Source: SZAS-103 sp038234715 (GTDB taxonomy: Bacteria > Pseudomonadota > Gammaproteobacteria > Xanthomonadales > Xanthomonadaceae). From it: a DNA stretch of 64,000 bases. The stretch spans positions 1-64,000 of the forward strand of contig JBBQTD010000011.1 in assembly GCA_038234715.1 (NCBI GenBank). The letters are read 5' to 3'. The notes beneath the pieces were generated by a model that saw only the letters and a list, made by a program, of their open reading frames with translations, made no database searches and was not told the origin of the DNA. Both the position numbers and the translations under genes were made by a program. Positions 61,374-64,000 of this stretch are shown in pieces (the stretch's first letter is position 1; each line of letters begins with the position of its first letter).

Positions 61374-63158
61374 ATGTGTAGTAAATCCGTTATTTCCGGC
61401 CTCTCCACCGCGCTGCTGCTCGCTTGCAGCGGGCAGGCCCATGCCGCGCAGCTCGCCGATGTGCAGGGGATGACGGTGCTCGAGTCGGGAGGCCGCACCA
61501 GGGCCGTCATCGAAGTACCGGACGGCACCCAGTACAGCGTCTTTACCCTTGCCAATCCCAGTCGTCTGGTGCTGGATCTGCATGACAGCCAGTTTGGCAG
61601 CCACTTCCATCTGCCCGGACCGAACGGCGTGGTGGCCAACGTGCGCACCGGCCAGCCCACGCCTGGCGACGCCCGGGTGGTGTTCGAGCTGGCCGTGACG
61701 GTGCACCCGCACAGTTATTTCCACACAGAGAATGGTCATTCCGAGTTGGTCGTCGAATTGCTGACGGCAGCGGACAGGGGTGGCAGGAACCCGGAAAAGC
61801 CCGATCCCGTGGTCGCCGTGCTGACCGGGGTGCCCGCAGCCGCTGCAGATGGCACAGCCACGCCAGTCGGCAAACGCACCAGCGACAACAGCGCGATTGA
61901 ACTCGCGGAAACGCCCAGGGTGACGGTGGAAGCGCTGCCGCAACAGCCGGCGACGGAGTCCAGGCACCCCAGGGCCGTTGACCTGCATCAGCTCAATCCA
62001 AGGGTCGCGCCGCCAGTCAGCAGTGTCGTGATCAGGCCCGATCCGGGCCCGGCTGCGCAACCGACTGCCGAAGCAACACCCGACCTGCCGCCTCCGGTGT
62101 ATCGCCCCGGCGCGCGCACGGTCCGCGACGTGCTGGGTTCAGGCCAGCGCAAGCTGATGATTGCGGTCGATGCAGGACACGGCGGCCAGGACACCGGTGC
62201 GCGCGGATATTCCGGCACATACGAGAAAAACGTCACCCTGGCCACGGCGCGCGAGCTCGCACGGCAGATCAATGCCGAACCTGGCATGCAGGCGGTGCTG
62301 ACCCGCGACGGCGACTACTTCGTCCCGCTTGCCGACCGTTACCACAAGGCGCGCGAGGCCAAGGCGGACCTGTTCATCTCGATCCACGCCGATGCAGACC
62401 CGACCCACTCGGCGACTGGCTCGTCGGTGTGGGTGCTCTCGCAGCGCGGTGTCACGTCGCAGGCGGCGCGCTGGCTTGCCGATCGTGAAAACGCCGCCGA
62501 CCTGATTGGTGGTGTGTCGTTGAGCGACAAGGACGATACCCTTGCCTCGGTGCTGCTGGACCTGTCGCAAAGCGCGACGATGAAGGCCTCCGAAGATGCC
62601 GCCGAACGCGTGCACCAGTCGTTGCGCGATATCGGCCGCACCCACAAGTCGCACCCCGAACAGGCGAACTTCGTGGTCCTGCGCTCGCCCGACGTGCCCT
62701 CGATGCTGGTCGAAACCGCTTTCATCACCAATGCCGAGGAGGAGCGTCAGCTGAACGACCCGCAGTACCGGTCACGCCTCGCAAACGCGGTGTTGAGCGG
62801 CGTACGCAGTTACTTCATCGACAACCCGTTGCCGGGCACCCAGTACTCCGCGTTGCACGAACCACAGGCGCGCAGGTTTGCGCGCGAACTGGCGGAAGGG
62901 CAGGACAATCCGCATGAGTTCATGCCCGCTCCTGTCCGGGTATCCGCTGTCGAATCGAAAAGACTGCCGCCGGTGCAATTGGCATCGGTGGAAACTGGCC
63001 TGCAATTCCATGTCGTTCAACGCGGCGAGAGTCTGATCGACATCGCCGAGCAGTACGGCGTGACACCGCGGCAGCTGCGCCGGCTCAACGATCTCGATGG
63101 CAACGCGGTGAGTCCCGGACAGCAGCTGCGCATCCCGCCGCGCTCTGGCGCTGGCTGA
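61374..63158 (+). CDS. amiC: N-acetylmuramoyl-L-alanine amidase AmiC (AMIN-amidase-LysM)
   Basis: A 594-residue exported cell-wall amidase. A signal peptide is followed by an AMIN domain (about residues 30-130; LVLDLHDSQFGS), which directs such enzymes to the septum. A Pro/Ala linker leads to the zinc amidase: AVDAGHGGQDTGARGYSGT, FISIHADADPTHSATGSSV, and MLVETAFITNAEEERQL with the catalytic glutamate. The C-terminus has one LysM domain (FHVVQRGESLIDIAEQYGV) for peptidoglycan binding. The amidase splits daughter cells by cleaving the peptide from muramic acid. Confidence 0.95.
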   Translation: MCSKSVISGLSTALLLACSGQAHAAQLADVQGMTVLESGGRTRAVIEVPDGTQYSVFTLANPSRLVLDLHDSQFGSHFHLPGPNGVVANVRTGQPTPGDARVVFELAVTVHPHSYFHTENGHSELVVELLTAADRGGRNPEKPDPVVAVLTGVPAAAADGTATPVGKRTSDNSAIELAETPRVTVEALPQQPATESRHPRAVDLHQLNPRVAPPVSSVVIRPDPGPAAQPTAEATPDLPPPVYRPGARTVRDVLGSGQRKLMIAVDAGHGGQDTGARGYSGTYEKNVTLATARELARQINAEPGMQAVLTRDGDYFVPLADRYHKAREAKADLFISIHADADPTHSATGSSVWVLSQRGVTSQAARWLADRENAADLIGGVSLSDKDDTLASVLLDLSQSATMKASEDAAERVHQSLRDIGRTHKSHPEQANFVVLRSPDVPSMLVETAFITNAEEERQLNDPQYRSRLANAVLSGVRSYFIDNPLPGTQYSALHEPQARRFARELAEGQDNPHEFMPAPVRVSAVESKRLPPVQLASVETGLQFHVVQRGESLIDIAEQYGVTPRQLRRLNDLDGNAVSPGQQLRIPPRSGAG

Positions 63159-63284
63159 GGATTCGACTGCACCGCGCAGTCCGCTTGCGGTAGCGTCGGA
63201 TTTCGCGTGCATGCTTGGACGCCCGTGTCGGCAAGCGCGGCGAAGCGTGCTGGTATCATCGGTGGTTTCCCGCGCGAAAACGCC

Positions 63285-64000
63285 GTGCCCATCCGCCAGC
63301 TCCCTGAAACCCTGATCGATCAAATCGCAGCCGGCGAAGTCGTGGAACGTCCTGCATCCGTGGTCAAGGAACTCGTCGAGAACGCGCTGGATGCAGGCGC
63401 CATGCGGCTTGATATCGACCTCGAGGAAGGCGGGGTGCGGCTGATCCGCGTACGCGATGACGGAGCCGGCATCGCAGCCGATGAGCTGCCGCTTGCGGTG
63501 TTGCGCCATGCCACCAGCAAGATCGCATCGCTCGACGATCTCGAACAGGTCGTCACGCTGGGGTTTCGGGGCGAGGCGCTGCCGTCGATCGCATCGGTCA
63601 GCCATTTCACCCTGCGTTCGCGCAACCGCGATTCCGGGCACGGAGCGCAGCTGCAGATCGACGGTGGCAAGCCGGGGCCGGTGACGCCGCATCCGCATCC
63701 ACAGGGCAGCACGGTCGAGGTGCGCGACCTGTTCTACAACGTGCCGGCGCGCCGCCGCTTCCTGCGTGCCGAACGCACCGAACTCGGGCATGTCGAGGAG
63801 TGGTTGCGCGCGCTGGCATTGTCGCGGCCGCAGATCGAAGTGCGCGTGCAGCACAACGGCAAGCTGATCCGGCACTACCGTCCATTGCGGCCCGACGACA
63901 GCGGACTCGGTCGCGTCGCGGACGCGCTTGGAGAGGACTTCGCGTCGGCATGCATTGCGCTTGACCACGCGGCTGCAGGGTTGCGATTGCGCGGATGGAT
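63285..64000 (+). CDS. mutL: DNA mismatch repair protein MutL, N-terminal part (runs off window)
   Basis: The frame starts at a GTG (63285) and stays open to the window end, giving 238 residues. It begins PIRQLPETLIDQIAAGEVVERPAS. The GHKL ATPase motifs are complete: VVKELVENALDAGA, RDDGAGIAADEL, RHATSKIASLDDL, and LGFRGEALPSIASVS, followed by DLFYNVPARRRFLR. MutL links MutS mismatch recognition to strand cutting. It follows amiC by 126 bases, as in many gammaproteobacteria. The C-terminal dimerisation domain is outside the window. Confidence 0.95.
   Translation, partial: MPIRQLPETLIDQIAAGEVVERPASVVKELVENALDAGAMRLDIDLEEGGVRLIRVRDDGAGIAADELPLAVLRHATSKIASLDDLEQVVTLGFRGEALPSIASVSHFTLRSRNRDSGHGAQLQIDGGKPGPVTPHPHPQGSTVEVRDLFYNVPARRRFLRAERTELGHVEEWLRALALSRPQIEVRVQHNGKLIRHYRPLRPDDSGLGRVADALGEDFASACIALDHAAAGLRLRGW

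Overview
The window reads as one stretch of a high-GC gammaproteobacterial chromosome, most likely from the Lysobacterales (Xanthomonadales). This is inferred from gene order and protein style: pcnB-folK-panB-panC-panD, queG/nnr-tsaE-amiC-mutL, gcvR-bcp-phoH beside a divergent dapA-bamC pair, and phoB-phoR-ppk1-ppx. No phage, CRISPR array or plasmid functions are visible. Mobile DNA is limited to one IS5-type element at the left edge and several small palindromic repeats.

Region by region. Bases 1-1211: the end of an IS5-family element lies inside a gene of unknown function, and a stray copy of the 3' end of a pseudouridine synthase gene follows. Bases 1291-6054: a secreted delta-60 repeat protein, the intact pseudouridine synthase, and small exported or membrane proteins. 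Bases 6167-16458: exported S9 and M28 peptidases, a GlxA-type regulator facing an unusual DJ-1/HATPase fusion gene, a methyltransferase, a YceI protein and a sirtuin. Bases 16620-23025: signalling genes, two of which are cut by in-frame TAG codons, with a P460 cytochrome and an exported peroxiredoxin between them. Bases 23090-26777: small secreted enzymes. Bases 26881-30558: a chain of hairpins related to IS5 ends, then an overlapping CHASE2 sensor and M48 peptidase pair. Bases 30570-36404: the phosphate/polyphosphate operon with a Pho box. Bases 36559-42274: a BepA-type protease, glutaredoxin, an AhpD-like protein, a beta-helix surface protein and an NAD-type isocitrate dehydrogenase. Bases 42275-43294: a 21-bp tandem repeat array. 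Bases 43295-50130: Bax-inhibitor protein, thiD, a SulP transporter, PhoH, Bcp and GcvR. Bases 50388-57309: dapA-bamC, ferredoxin, tRNA-Glu, pcnB, folK and the pantothenate genes. Bases 57556-64000: an LprI-like protein, queG, nnr, tsaE, amiC and the start of mutL.

Most genes are housekeeping or cell-envelope functions. The observations most worth checking are the 21-bp array (42546-42965), the two amber-interrupted signalling genes (22342 and 17909), the exported DJ-1/HATPase chimera (9963-11162), the CHASE2-M48 pair (27183-30517) and the hairpin chain at 26881-27035. Starts were moved downstream of the longest open frame wherever a signal peptide or ribosome binding site argued for it.
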